From Citrus sinensis (lineage: Eukaryota; Streptophyta; Magnoliopsida; Sapindales; Rutaceae), in the NCBI RefSeq assembly GCF_022201045.2, contig NC_068561.1, positions 19,408,501-19,472,500 of the forward strand: a stretch of DNA of 64,000 bases. The letters are read 5' to 3'. Below are positions 43,910-54,287 of the stretch, in pieces; position 1 is the first letter of the stretch, and each line of letters opens with the position of its first letter. The notes beneath the pieces are model-generated. The model had not been told where the DNA came from and made no database searches. It saw nothing but the letters and a program-made list of their open reading frames with translations. A program made the translations under genes and the position numbers.

Positions 43910-45817
43910 ATGGGTAATGATGGGCTGTTTGATAGCGCCAAGAATCTATGGCAAGCATGGAACATAAGGGCTATAATCTTGCTAAGTCTTTCAATGCAAA
44001 CCATCTTAATTCTGCTGGGTCCCCTCCGAAACCGCACTTCAAACACACTGATCACAATCCTCATTTGGTCAGCTTACTTGCTCGCAGACTGGTCTCCTAA
44101 ATTTGGTGTCGGACTAATTACAGAAAGCAAGCGTTCCGCTGGTGGTGGTGATGGTGGTGGCTCTGGGAGTGTGAACAATCAATTTGTAGCATTGTGGGCT
44201 CAATTTCTGCTGTTACATCTGGGTGGTTCGGATACCATAACTGCATTCTCTCTTGAAGACAACCAACTGTGGATCAGGCAATTGTTCGGAGTGGCAGTCC
44301 AAGCTGTTGCTGCTGGTTATATCTTCTTCCAGACGCTTCCCGGAGGAAACCAGCTTGTGATCCCAGTGGTATTCGTGTTTATTGCTGGAGTTATCAAGTG
44401 TTTTGAGAGGATACGAGCTGCGTATCTAGCAAGCGAGAAGGTTGTCAGAAAGCAGATATCTGAAGAACTTCCCGATTCTGAAACTCTAGAAAAAGAGGTT
44501 ACAAGGATCCAAAGTAAAGGAGGATCCGGATCCGCAAGTAAAAACAAAGAGAGTGTCGAGTTGGCCCGTCTCTACTCGAAACTTTTTCTAGGGATCATTT
44601 TCGATCTCATCATCCACTTCGACTTCAACCTTGAGCGTTTCATTACCCAAGATCCTTCAATTGCCTTGAAAAACATTGAGGTTGAACTCAACTTTATTTA
44701 TGAACTTTTTCATACCAAGATAAATTTTGTACTCTCTGGATTGGGAATGATTCTTCGGTTCACATCTTTTTCTTCAGTTGTGGTAGCCCTTTCAGTTTTC
44801 TATACTCAAGCTAATAGTTCCAATGATGCGTTTGAGGTCGGAGTCACATACACCTTGTTCTGGGCTACCATTGCCTTGGAGCTCCTAAGTATTGGATTCA
44901 TCCTACACAGCAGAGTTGAAAAGACAAAGCAGGTGTCCTTGAAGACCAGACCTCTGCTGTGGCGCAGGTGGTCTCTTTCCGTCTCCGGATTTAGCTGGAT
45001 AACATATTTGGCTAAGGCACGTCCACTACAGCGGCTTGCCAGAAGCGACGGAAGCGAAGCCTCCGCCTCCGAAATAATCTTCGCGAGAATCATTGCGCTC
45101 GTGGGCCTAGATAATATTGTGGATGATATAAGAATCGGAACAAGAATATCCCATGAGCCACTGCCTGAAGAATTGTGGAATCTCATATTTCAGCAAATTA
45201 AAAAAAAAGCTGACTACGTAAATCGGACTCTTCCCGATGATCTGTTAAATAAGATTTTTCAGAATGATGCGGTAAATCAGGTTCTTCCCATTGGTATGGT
45301 GCATCGGACTCTTCATGATCTGGTACATCGGTATGCTCCCCAAGGTACTGAAAATTGGCTGCATAATCTGTTAAAAGAGCATCTTCCCCCCATTGATCCG
45401 AAACTAGAAGAGAGCGCCGCAAAGACTGCAGCCAAGAGAGAGATAAATTCATCTAGAGGCGATTGGATTCTGCGGGAATGGGAGCGTCGTCATCATCTTC
45501 GTCACGAAGAAGTAGAAAAAATAAAGAAACCCACACAGTCACCACTCACTCAACCTCGTTATCGTTTCGATCAAGACGTTCTAATATGGCACGCTGCCAC
45601 CGAACTGCTTTACTGTACTGATGACCACCGAGATCGAGATCCCGATCGAGAATTCAGCAAGCTCCTCTCGGATTACATGCTGTATCTCTTAGTATCGAAG
45701 CCTGAGATGTTGAATACTGTGGATAACGTGGCCAAATCAGAACTGAAAGAAAGTGTTCCAGAGGCGAGATCCTCCAAGCTAAGTTTAAAACCAAGTGAGC
45801 TGAAGACTGTCTGTTAA
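43910..45817 (+). CDS. DUF4220 membrane protein, right tandem copy, lacking C-terminal DUF594
   Basis: 635 residues from the ATG at 43910 (MGNDGLFDSAKNLWQAW). The frame is open upstream to 43853, but that part translates a T-rich leader (FFSFLFFFSW), and the homologous left copy aligns from this ATG. DUF4220 region: hydrophobic helices near residues 20-38 (AIILLSLSMQTILILLG) and 47-62 (LITILIWSAYLLADW, the family hallmark), then LFGVAVQAVAAGYIFFQ, VVFVFIAGVIKCFERIRA, and two later helices (LRFTSFSSVVVALSVFY; YTLFWATIALELLSIGFIL). A soluble Asp/Leu-rich half follows. The frame then stops at TAA (45815-45817), though the following 90 codons in the same frame encode the family's C-terminal DUF594 block. 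The role of this plant family is unknown. The product would be truncated, so treat it as a possible pseudogene. Confidence 0.78.
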   Translation: MGNDGLFDSAKNLWQAWNIRAIILLSLSMQTILILLGPLRNRTSNTLITILIWSAYLLADWSPKFGVGLITESKRSAGGGDGGGSGSVNNQFVALWAQFLLLHLGGSDTITAFSLEDNQLWIRQLFGVAVQAVAAGYIFFQTLPGGNQLVIPVVFVFIAGVIKCFERIRAAYLASEKVVRKQISEELPDSETLEKEVTRIQSKGGSGSASKNKESVELARLYSKLFLGIIFDLIIHFDFNLERFITQDPSIALKNIEVELNFIYELFHTKINFVLSGLGMILRFTSFSSVVVALSVFYTQANSSNDAFEVGVTYTLFWATIALELLSIGFILHSRVEKTKQVSLKTRPLLWRRWSLSVSGFSWITYLAKARPLQRLARSDGSEASASEIIFARIIALVGLDNIVDDIRIGTRISHEPLPEELWNLIFQQIKKKADYVNRTLPDDLLNKIFQNDAVNQVLPIGMVHRTLHDLVHRYAPQGTENWLHNLLKEHLPPIDPKLEESAAKTAAKREINSSRGDWILREWERRHHLRHEEVEKIKKPTQSPLTQPRYRFDQDVLIWHAATELLYCTDDHRDRDPDREFSKLLSDYMLYLLVSKPEMLNTVDNVAKSELKESVPEARSSKLSLKPSELKTVC

Positions 45818-46087
45818 TCCATTCTCAATGGGAGGTCATCAAACGTTATCTCTGCGAAACAGTTTTCTTTTTCACATGGAATAAATTTGGCCAATGAGCT
45901 TAAAGGGTTGGAGGACCAAAAATGGAAGTTAATCAGAGAAGTGTGGATTGAAATGTTGGCATATGGCGCAACCCATAGCAGACCAAGGACACATGCCCAA
46001 CAACTTTGTAACGGTGGAGAGCTTATTACTTTTGTCTGGTTATTGGTACTTCACTTCGGTCTTGTCGATAATAAACCACAAGATTGA
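45818..46087 (+). pseudogene. DUF594 tail stranded behind an in-frame stop
   Basis: In the same frame as 43910-45817, with no further stop until 46085. It encodes SILNGRSS, then VWIEMLAYGATHSRPRTHAQ, LCNGGELITFVWLLVLHFGL and the ending NKPQD. The left copy reads through at the matching place (KNACLGILN against KTVC-stop-SILN), so a substitution creating TAA split the gene. The tail is still well conserved against the left copy, so the stop may be recent. A GT-AG intron that would remove the stop (45795-45862) does not restore the frame. Confidence 0.75.
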
Positions 46088-47828
46088 TTGAGTTCCAGAA
46101 ATCACATCCGATCCTTTCAATGTTCGTGCTGTTTGCTGTCCAAGTATCAACAAAATATCGTGCCTGTACTCTACGTACATCCTAATCACTAAATTACTGT
46201 GTGTAAGAGCGTGTTTGTGTGTGTGTGTGTTTTTTTTTAATTTAATTCATCATTGTGTGTTTGAATTTGAGACAGTTAATAAAAATGGGTTGTTGGTTAA
46301 TTCGAGCTGGTTACGACTTGAAAGTTGAAACTAGTGAATTTTTTGTTCTTTTTTTTCGGTAAGTCAACGCTAATAGATTATTTTTTTACTACTACTTTGA
46401 ATTTATTTACATTAATTAGTTGATATGGTGTAGCAAGAAAAACTTATACAATAATGTTAAGAGTCGTGTGTCACTCATTTATTATAAGATAAATTTCATA
46501 ATTAATAAAATCATTATTATATAATTTAATATAAAACCTATAAATTTACTATATGTGTTTTTGGTAATGTGTGATTAAGTGCGTATATAATGTTATTTGT
46601 CACATCAAGTTAATACAAATTTTGTATCCTAATTAGTTTTATATATATAGTACGATGATATGCCAATTCGCAAACTGCCCCTTATAATTGGACTATGGTG
46701 GCAAAAAAAAAAAAGGCTTGTTATTTATCAAAGTCATCTTTCATTTGTTTAAATGGATTTTGAATAAAAAATGACTTAATTTTTCATCCATTAAATTTAT
46801 TCAATCGAATTATAGGTAAACATAAGTGTTACTTTTTAGCTTTAAATTCTTACCCTTAGATTAAGTGGATCCAATCAATAAAAAATTAAGTTATTTTTTA
46901 AATTCAAAATCATAAGTTAAAGGAATCAAGAGTTAGCAAATGAAATTAAAATTATTAATTTTGAAAAAATAAAAATAAAAATAAAACACAATTACCAATC
47001 ACTGGCACCACCGACTGGTGTTGTGGTACTGCCTAAAAGTTACATGTATGGCATTAGTCCAATGGCCGTTGGTGGCAGTTGGTGGTGGCTAGATGACAAT
47101 TACTCTTTAATATTGAAGAGCCACATCAACAAAAAAGATTCCAAAATATTCTCCAAATGAGATTTTTCTAATGAGAATATTCTGCTCTCTCTTTAATATT
47201 AAAGAGTAATTTCTCCCTTTTTAAATAATATTATTTTATTTTTTATATGACATTATTGAAGAGATAGAGGTACTGAAGAGATAAAGGCACTGTACTTACA
47301 TTATTAAAACAATGGAGGATAGTTAAATTTGGTGAGAGAAAAATTTAATTAAAATAATATAAATTTTTTAATATTTGAGTTTACTTTTAGGACAGAATAT
47401 ATTGTTTTTATATTCTATTTACTATATAGATAAATAAGAAAGTATTTAAAGAGTAAAATTAAATAAACCTTTTGGCGATGATACTATAATGTGATTAATT
47501 TAGGGTAATTGACATGAATTCTATATATAATCGTAACTGTATAATATTCATTGGCTCCAAATTAAGCACCAAGCTCAGAAAATGAGGGCAACGACTGGCT
47601 CCATTTTTGGAAAAATGGTCTCCCTAGGACACTTTTTACCGCTAGTATGAGTCATTAATTAAAAAAGAAAGCACCAAGCTCTAAAAATAAAAATTTAAAA
47701 TTTAAAAAAATTCTAGTCACAAACTGAAAGGCAAAGTCATATAATTGACTGAATTGGAACTTTAACATTGCAAGAAATCAATAACATTATTCTTTGTGTG
47801 TAAAATATGCTAAACTAAACATCAACAG
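46088..47828. other. Intergenic between DUF4220 and 8-cysteine genes
   Basis: 46088-46560 is the 3' flank shared with the left DUF4220 copy. 46650-47600 shares blocks with 20.4-21.3 kb, the downstream side of the other 8-cysteine gene. Contains a (GT)n run near 46217-46231. No gene. Confidence 0.5.
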
Positions 47829-48227
47829 TCACAAAGAACTATGAGAGGGCAGATTTATGCATTGGAAGTCAGAGGGGATCTCGGACTCACAGTACTCCCA
47901 CAACAAGCTCAATGAAGCAGAAGGAATCGTCTCTTGTTTGATCACATCTAAGACATTAACTTCAAGGGCAGTGCAGAGGCAAGTACCCATGGCTTCAAGC
48001 TCAACCAAATTGCCAATCAAACTGCAGCAATAGTTCTTTGATGGTGGGGCAAGGTGACGGCTCAAGGCTTCCAATACATCAACACATACATCCAACTCCA
48101 AAAAATTATCCGAACAAGCGGGCTGCTCCTCCGCGGACGAAGGAATAGAGGTGAGAAAAATGAAGAAGATTAGATTTACTGAGAGCAAAAGAGCTTTAGA
48201 TTTTGATTCCTTTGAAGTTGAAGCCAT
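47829..48227 (-). CDS. Secreted 8-cysteine-motif protein, second intact paralogue
   Basis: 132 residues, start MASTSKESKSKALLLSVNL. Signal peptide about 1-32 (LIFFIFLTSIPSSAEE follows the hydrophobic core). The mature domain has exactly eight cysteines in prolamin-superfamily spacing: C38, C48, C67-C68, C83-x-C85, C113, C123, with CCSLIGNLVELEAMGTCLC around the CC and CxC motifs. It is highly similar to the gene at 21.3 kb, which has a ninth cysteine. It probably forms four disulfides, is secreted to the apoplast and binds a hydrophobic ligand, or acts in defence; the exact function is unknown. The upstream block at 48301-48352 is conserved between the paralogues. Appears intact. Confidence 0.87.
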   Translation of the reverse strand: MASTSKESKSKALLLSVNLIFFIFLTSIPSSAEEQPACSDNFLELDVCVDVLEALSRHLAPPSKNYCCSLIGNLVELEAMGTCLCTALEVNVLDVIKQETIPSASLSLLWEYCESEIPSDFQCINLPSHSSL

Positions 48228-48300
48228 ATCTCAAAAATAATAAACAACCCTATGGTTTTAAATGATGTTTTGTAAATCCTATGAAGCATATGTAAGCTTT

Positions 48301-48352
48301 AAATGGAAAATACCAAGGTCAACGTGCTAATGCAACTTGCCTCTTTATATTT
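48301..48352 (-). promoter_or_regulatory. Conserved promoter block of the 8-cysteine genes, copy 2
   Basis: Near-identical to 21791-21840. On the minus strand it contains TATA-like ATATAAAGAGG followed by CACGTTGACC (ACGT core plus W-box). Conservation stands out because DNA further upstream diverges more. Confidence 0.5.
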
Positions 48353-50505
48353 CTTGTTAGGTTTTCTTGATATTTTCATGTTCTCCGCATGTTTCTGCCA
48401 TTATTACATATAGCTAACAAGCATTAACAAGTTAATCCACCAATGTAAAATATTGAGGAAAAAAAAAGTCTTGGTTAAAATAATAATAAAAAGAAAGAGT
48501 AAACGAATTTCGCCACCATCTCAGTGTTATTGAACCATAGACTTTTTAGGATGATATAAGATAAAGATGAGGCTGCTATGACGATATCTCCATACTTGGC
48601 AGATATACATAACCTTGAAATTTAAAAATTATTAAGGAGTGGTTGGCTTTGAGTATTATTGGAACACATTAAAATTTTAGTTACCAAATTTTTTGGTAAC
48701 TTACGTGACACTAATCCCGTCAAGTACGTGAAATAATAAGATTTGACATGCACTTTGCGAGAATACCGGTTAGGCTGTTATTTCAGTTGGAATACAACAG
48801 ATCAAAGTGTCTCGACTTTATGTAATTTGATTGTTATTTTTCTTCATTTTACCTTTTCTTTGAAAAATAAAATAAAATGAAATCGTAATATCTTCCGAGT
48901 AACTAAAAGGATGAATAGAAAAGGCAAAAAAGAAAAAAAAAATCCTATGAGAAAGGAAGTCAAGATTGAAGGAGAGTGATTCTTGAAATAGGCGAGAAAA
49001 TTTTCATTATCAAAATTGATGGAAGGTGATCCAACCTCTGTTATGCGGAATTAATTCACTATTGTTCCCTCCTTAGAAAATTCGATCTAGAAATGTCCAG
49101 ATTGTCACTCACACATGCAACAAAATTAAATACGGCATGTGATTGTTTGACAATTTGGGTCTCTCTTAAGATTCTGTGACTTTGTGAAATTCTTTTTCCA
49201 AATGCAATTTGGAGTATAATATAATTACCAGGACGCAGGATACTCAGAATTCTCCTCCAAATTCATTAATTGTTTCTATAACACTATTAATTATCGTAAG
49301 TGCGCATGTGCCAAAATCTTTAAAAAATAAAAATAAAAATGCCACGGAATCCTACTTCATTCTAATTTGCAATTACAGAGAATTACTCTAAACCGAAATT
49401 GTAAAAGTAAGCCTCCTACTTAGGTTACATTTAGATTTGAGGTGTTCTAATTGGTGGATCCACAATTGCTATGAGATCGAATCACTAATATTAAATAATA
49501 TATATATATATATATATATATCTTAATTAGTATAAAATAATCCTAACTCCTAAGGCTGGTGATAATGTAATTAACCATGATTTTGGTCTACGGAGACCAT
49601 AATAAAGAAATTATAAAACTTAAGTAGGTTATATCATAATATTTGTCAAATTGAGCGGGTTAATGGCAGAGGATATAATTGAAAATTCACAAAATTCAGT
49701 AAGTAATAAATATACGTAAAATGAGGAGGTCATACATAAAATTTACATAAAGCATGGGTAAAATTTCAACTCAAGACATTTTTATTCTGATTGTTTTTAA
49801 ATCTCGGGTGGCCAAGGGGGCTTGTGCCTAGTTCTGTCCTGAAGGCTAGTGTAGTGTGTTTTGAATTTTTCATTTACTAATGGTTTTCATTTTATTGAAT
49901 ATATGAGAACCTCCTAGATTAATTTTGTGATGATGCAGTCAAATATTTAGTTCTTAATTGTTTATCTAAATCTATTTTTAAATGTTTGAAACAAACCCTG
50001 ATTAATACATAGAGTGGACTTAAACCACCATCCACGCACATGGAAAGGGAAGTGGTATACCGTCCGATCAGACAATTGGAGAATTGATTTTGATGAATTA
50101 GCAACCCTTATCTAACACCAAACAGCTGATAAGACTTGTTCCACTAATGTCTAGAATGCTTGCATCTTGGTTTTTTTTTTTTTTTTTTTTGTTCCTGAAC
50201 AAGTTTAAGATCCATGAACAGTTGCTTTTGATATTTCAAATGGCAATTCCAAACGAGACCTAATTGAGAGAGTTATTATTTCACAGGAGCATACCTTCAA
50301 TTCCCTAATTCTGAACAATTTTCTTTTTGGCAATGTTATTCACACGGGAAACAATAGTATAAGATCAAAGAGCTAGGTGTCCTTGGGGCCTTTCCTTTGG
50401 ATGAAAAACGATATTTGCAACACTCAAAACAATTGTTATTGAACTCATGCAATCGATATTCGATCATTCGATATTTTAAGAGCATATATGCAGATTAATT
50501 ATAGA
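48353..50505. other. Intergenic
   Basis: 48.5-49.06 kb is a diverged copy of 22.2-24.0 kb. It is followed by a (TA)n near 49498-49522 and a T-run of about 21 at 50170-50190. Short ORFs here have no family features. No gene seen. Confidence 0.5.
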
Positions 50506-53500
50506 TTAACAATTAAATTCAGAGGAAAGCAGCTGCCTGCAGCTATCAAACAGAAGGCTCAAAGTAGCTTGAGGAAACGATGATTGAACCACGGGCAAGA
50601 CATTTTTTCCAATGATTCACAAACGCAATCCTTTTGATTTAATTGATTAAAAATGTTAATAAGATGGCAGCAAAGATCAAATTCCTGGAAATCGCCCATC
50701 ATCAACACCCCCAATGTCTCAGCACACACCTCCAACACATCCAGACTATTTGAACAATCTTGGGTTGCTGAGATTATTATGAGCAATTAATGTTTTTTTT
50801 TAATTAATAACCACCAAAGAGGTGGGGGTTAGGCGTGACCCATACCTATCATATAAATCAATATAAACGTAATTACATAAGGAGGATAACATAACTCAAA
50901 ACCTTCTAAAGCAGATGCAGATATATAAAAATAAAAGAAAAGAATACACCATCAATTGAAACAATAAACCAACAATCCTATCATCTGACATGAGGAAAAG
51001 TTTGCACATCTAAATGAAGAATGCCAGATAAGCCTGAAAGTAGATCCTAAGCACACAAGAAATGCCGGCTAAACCCGTGAGAGCAAGCCCAATTGGCCAG
51101 AAAATCAGTAGCAGATGTAGCTTCCGAAGCACATGTCTAATCAAAATGTGAGAGGAAGATATCAAATCACACACTCGACGTAACAAGTAAACATAATCCC
51201 ACCGAACAGGGCCCTGGGAGTGAATTCAAGAAACCATTGTGGTTGAGTCTAATTCTGCCTTAAGTACAGAGTACCGAAGTTGAGTAGCTCAGTATAAAGA
51301 ATCAGTTGGCAACCAAGAAAAGATCCAAAAGCAGCCAATACGTCACCCTGATGATCACGAAGAATACCACCTGCTTCAGCTATCCCGACATTGCCCTTAG
51401 AGCAACCATCCACTATTAATTTTGCAACCCCAGGAGGTGCTCGCATCTAAGAAATTGAACGAATCGGTCTCTTGGGGGACATTATGACACGCAAACCCTC
51501 TATAATCCAAGAACCCAAAACTCATTGTAGTTGAGAATGCTTAATCCAAATGCGGAGCTAGTAAGTCTGAGGTCCAATCCCACCTAGTGGATAATTGCAT
51601 CCACGGAGAAGGTCTACGAATCAAACCTGAAGCATTGTGAACCTTCCAAACTTGCCACAAAATAAAGCAAGGAAGAAATACTCGAATATGATTCTGAGTT
51701 GGTGCACACCGTCTCGAATAACAAAGCAAAGCATGCGGGGTTAAAGAAATCACATCTCGCATACTTAAATTTCACCAAAAATGAACCTATATCAACTTAA
51801 CCTGTGGGCAATCAAGGAACAAATGTCGAGAAGTCTCAATAATTCTACCACAAATACACCGGGATACCATACAAAATTCTCTCAAACATAAGGCATCATC
51901 AATAGCCAAAAAACCATGCAACAGTCGCCAGAGAAAAAAGGAAACCCTAGAAAGGATATGCTGCAACTAGATAAACGAAAAAAACATTATCCTATGTTGA
52001 ACAACGCACAAGCTCCCAAGCTATCCGCAAATGAAAGAGGCCATCATGGCCGAAAGCCCATCAAATTATATCAGGTTCTTTACTAGAGATAGGAACCAAT
52101 AGAATTTATGCAATGATCGAATATGGTAACACTTCTTGGAGCTTACCCTGATCCCATATTGTACCCCGCCAATAAAAAGAAACTAGCACCCCAGAAGCCG
52201 CTACAGGATTGTCGAAGGCCAAAGGGCAAGAGTCCAACCAGCAATCATACCAAAAACTACACTCCCAATAATCGACCAACCAGCGCATATGAGGTTCAAC
52301 AACCCACCAAATTGAACATAGCCATCTCCAAAGAAAAGAGGCGGAATGACGAACCTGAACCTGACTCAGATGTATAGCTCTACAATACTTAGACCTTATA
52401 AAATTAGTCCATAAAGAATTTTGCTCCTAAAAACGCCATCAAAGTTTATACTCAAAAGCTTGAGATAAATCCTTAAAAGATCAGATACCCAGGCCACCAT
52501 CCTCAACTGCATAACATACAACCGACCATTTACACCAATGAATATGGCGTCTTGCTCAGAATTGCCTCATAAGAATTGGTTGAAGAACCTCTTTAAGCGT
52601 TGTACTACATCCATTGGTGGGCAAAGAACATGAAGTAGATGTAACGGCATAGAAGACAACACATGTCGAATAAGCCCTAGCTTCCCACCAAAAGAAAGTA
52701 ATTGATTGGCCCATCCCGAGATCTTATCCCTAATTTTTCAGACTATATCATCAAAATGAGAAATCTTGAAACGCCCTGAAATCGGGCACCCAAGATAAGT
52801 GAATGGAAGCTGACGCTGCTGAAAGCTAGTGATCACATGTATAATGGCTTGTCATGAAGCAGAAGCCGAAGTTCCAATATAAAAACTACTTTTGGCTTGA
52901 TTAATCAATTGCCCCAAAATTGACTCATGATGATGTAAAAAATTTATAACCCGCTAAAAACTCAATCGATTCCCATTTAAAAAAATAATAATATCATATG
53001 CAAAGCTTAAATGGGAGACAATGATAGGTGTTGTAGAACAATATCGCATAGAATGATATTGAGCATATATACGGTCCAAACCTCAAGATAGAAACTCAGC
53101 AGCAATGATAAATAAACATGGGGAGAGAGGAACACCTTGCTTGAGACCTCCCTTAGACTGGAAAAAACCACGGCTGACTCCATTCACTAGTACTGAGAAC
53201 CAAGGACCAAAGATGGCTCGTCGAATCAAAGAAACTCACCACTCCGAAAACCCAAAACACCGTAACATATGAATAATGAAAGACCATGACATTCGATCAT
53301 AAGTCTTTGCCATGTCAAGCTTCAACACCACATTATTTTCTCGAGTACGGTGGTTGAGATCATAGACCAACTCCTAAACCAAAAGCACATTATCGTGTAT
53401 CACTCTACCAAGGACAAAACCAGTCTGAGAAGGAGAAATAAGACGAGACAACAGTGGGGCCAATCTCAATGCAAGCAGTTTGGTCAGAACCTTATTACTC

Positions 53501-53763
53501 ACATTATATAAACTGATCGGTCTAAAATCTGCTCAAGTTGTTGGGGACGACTTCTTAGGAAGAAGAATCAATAATTTACTCTGAAAACCCTTAGGCATAG
53601 CCGAACGCCCGAACCTCTGAAGTAATCAAGAACGGCCTCCAATAAATCATTGCTAATAATATCCCAATAGTGCTGATAAAATTTACTGCAGATTATGAGC
53701 AATTAATGTGAAGAAGAAGATGAACAAAAGGGTTTTAGATACTGAAGCCTCTTTTGAAGCCAT
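50506..53763 (-). pseudogene. Third 8-cysteine gene, split by a LINE and frameshifted
   Basis: The 5' part begins at the ATG at 53763 (MASKEASVSKTLLFIFFFT, a signal peptide like those of the paralogues) and runs to the target site at 53692-53708. The gene resumes at 50792 and runs to the TAA at 50506. The downstream part encodes CSNSLDVLEVCAETL, DLCCHLI and DCVCESL in one frame, then in another SFPQATLSLLFDSCRQLL and EFNC, matching the last two cysteines of the paralogues. At least two frameshifts exist besides the LINE: one near the signal-peptide end and one after CVCESL. All eight cysteines are still recognisable, so it decayed fairly recently. It is more diverged from the two intact paralogues than they are from each other. 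Confidence 0.78.
50793..53691 (-). mobile_element. 5'-truncated L1-type LINE
   Basis: Non-LTR retrotransposon, minus orientation, with an A-tail at 50793-50801 (T-run on the plus strand) and a perfect 17-bp target duplication ATTATGAGCAATTAATG at 50776-50792 and 53692-53708. Readable reverse-transcriptase text: [31 protein letters not shown], and SFAYDIIIF, where the catalytic FADD is changed to FAYD. A zinc-binding RT tail and a plant-L1 RNase H domain follow (VDGCSKGNVGIAEAGGILRD, 51249-51446). The endonuclease is missing through 5' truncation. Stops are scattered, so it is dead. It interrupts the third 8-cysteine gene. Confidence 0.9.
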
Positions 53764-54287
53764 TAATCATTTTAAAGAAAGAGTGTGTGTAAGTTAATTC
53801 ATTCAATATGTTCGTTTTTGTTATCGTAATCATGTCCTTCATTCTTAATTTTTGCTTTTTCATGTATGATTGCTGGCCAATTGGATTGAGGCAACAACTT
53901 CCATGAGCGACAAATATTACAGACAACAAAATCAATTTTCAAGCCACCAGACTATTGCAATAATTCTAGTAGAAATTCCCCTAGACAACCACAATCCACC
54001 TTAAGCTAACCACATTATAATAAATATTTAACAAGCCGGCCTGTCTTCAGATGCTAACTTGCCTTGGCAAGCTGTGAATTGATTGCACTAATGATATGAA
54101 ATAACATTATTCGTAACCCCAAAAAAAGGGTGGAAAAAAATGCGGCCGGCACATTTGTCTTCCACCTGATAGCTTTTAGCTCAAAGGCAACTACAAGTGC
54201 ATCAAACTGAAAATGGTTTGAACTTTGAACGAATTAAAAATGAGCATTATTCCATGTACTACAAAGAGCTAAAACAAGAGGAGATAG
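53764..54287. other. Intergenic between 8-cysteine remnant and DC1 gene
   Basis: This holds the divergent upstream regions of the remnant (minus) and the DC1 gene (plus). No clear core-promoter motif selected. Confidence 0.4.

Noticed and set aside
44317..45452. Minus-strand ORFs in the DUF4220 gene (76, 126 and 84 codons)
   Set aside because: Antisense shadows of the plus-strand coding frame.
45795..45862. Possible GT-AG intron removing the DUF4220 stop codon
   Set aside because: It is 68 bases long, marginal for plants, and joining its flanks puts the DUF594 tail out of frame. The stop is therefore real in the sequence as given.
52106..52377. ORFs on both strands in the LINE
   Set aside because: Minus-strand one is a broken part of the LINE RT tail, plus-strand one its shadow.
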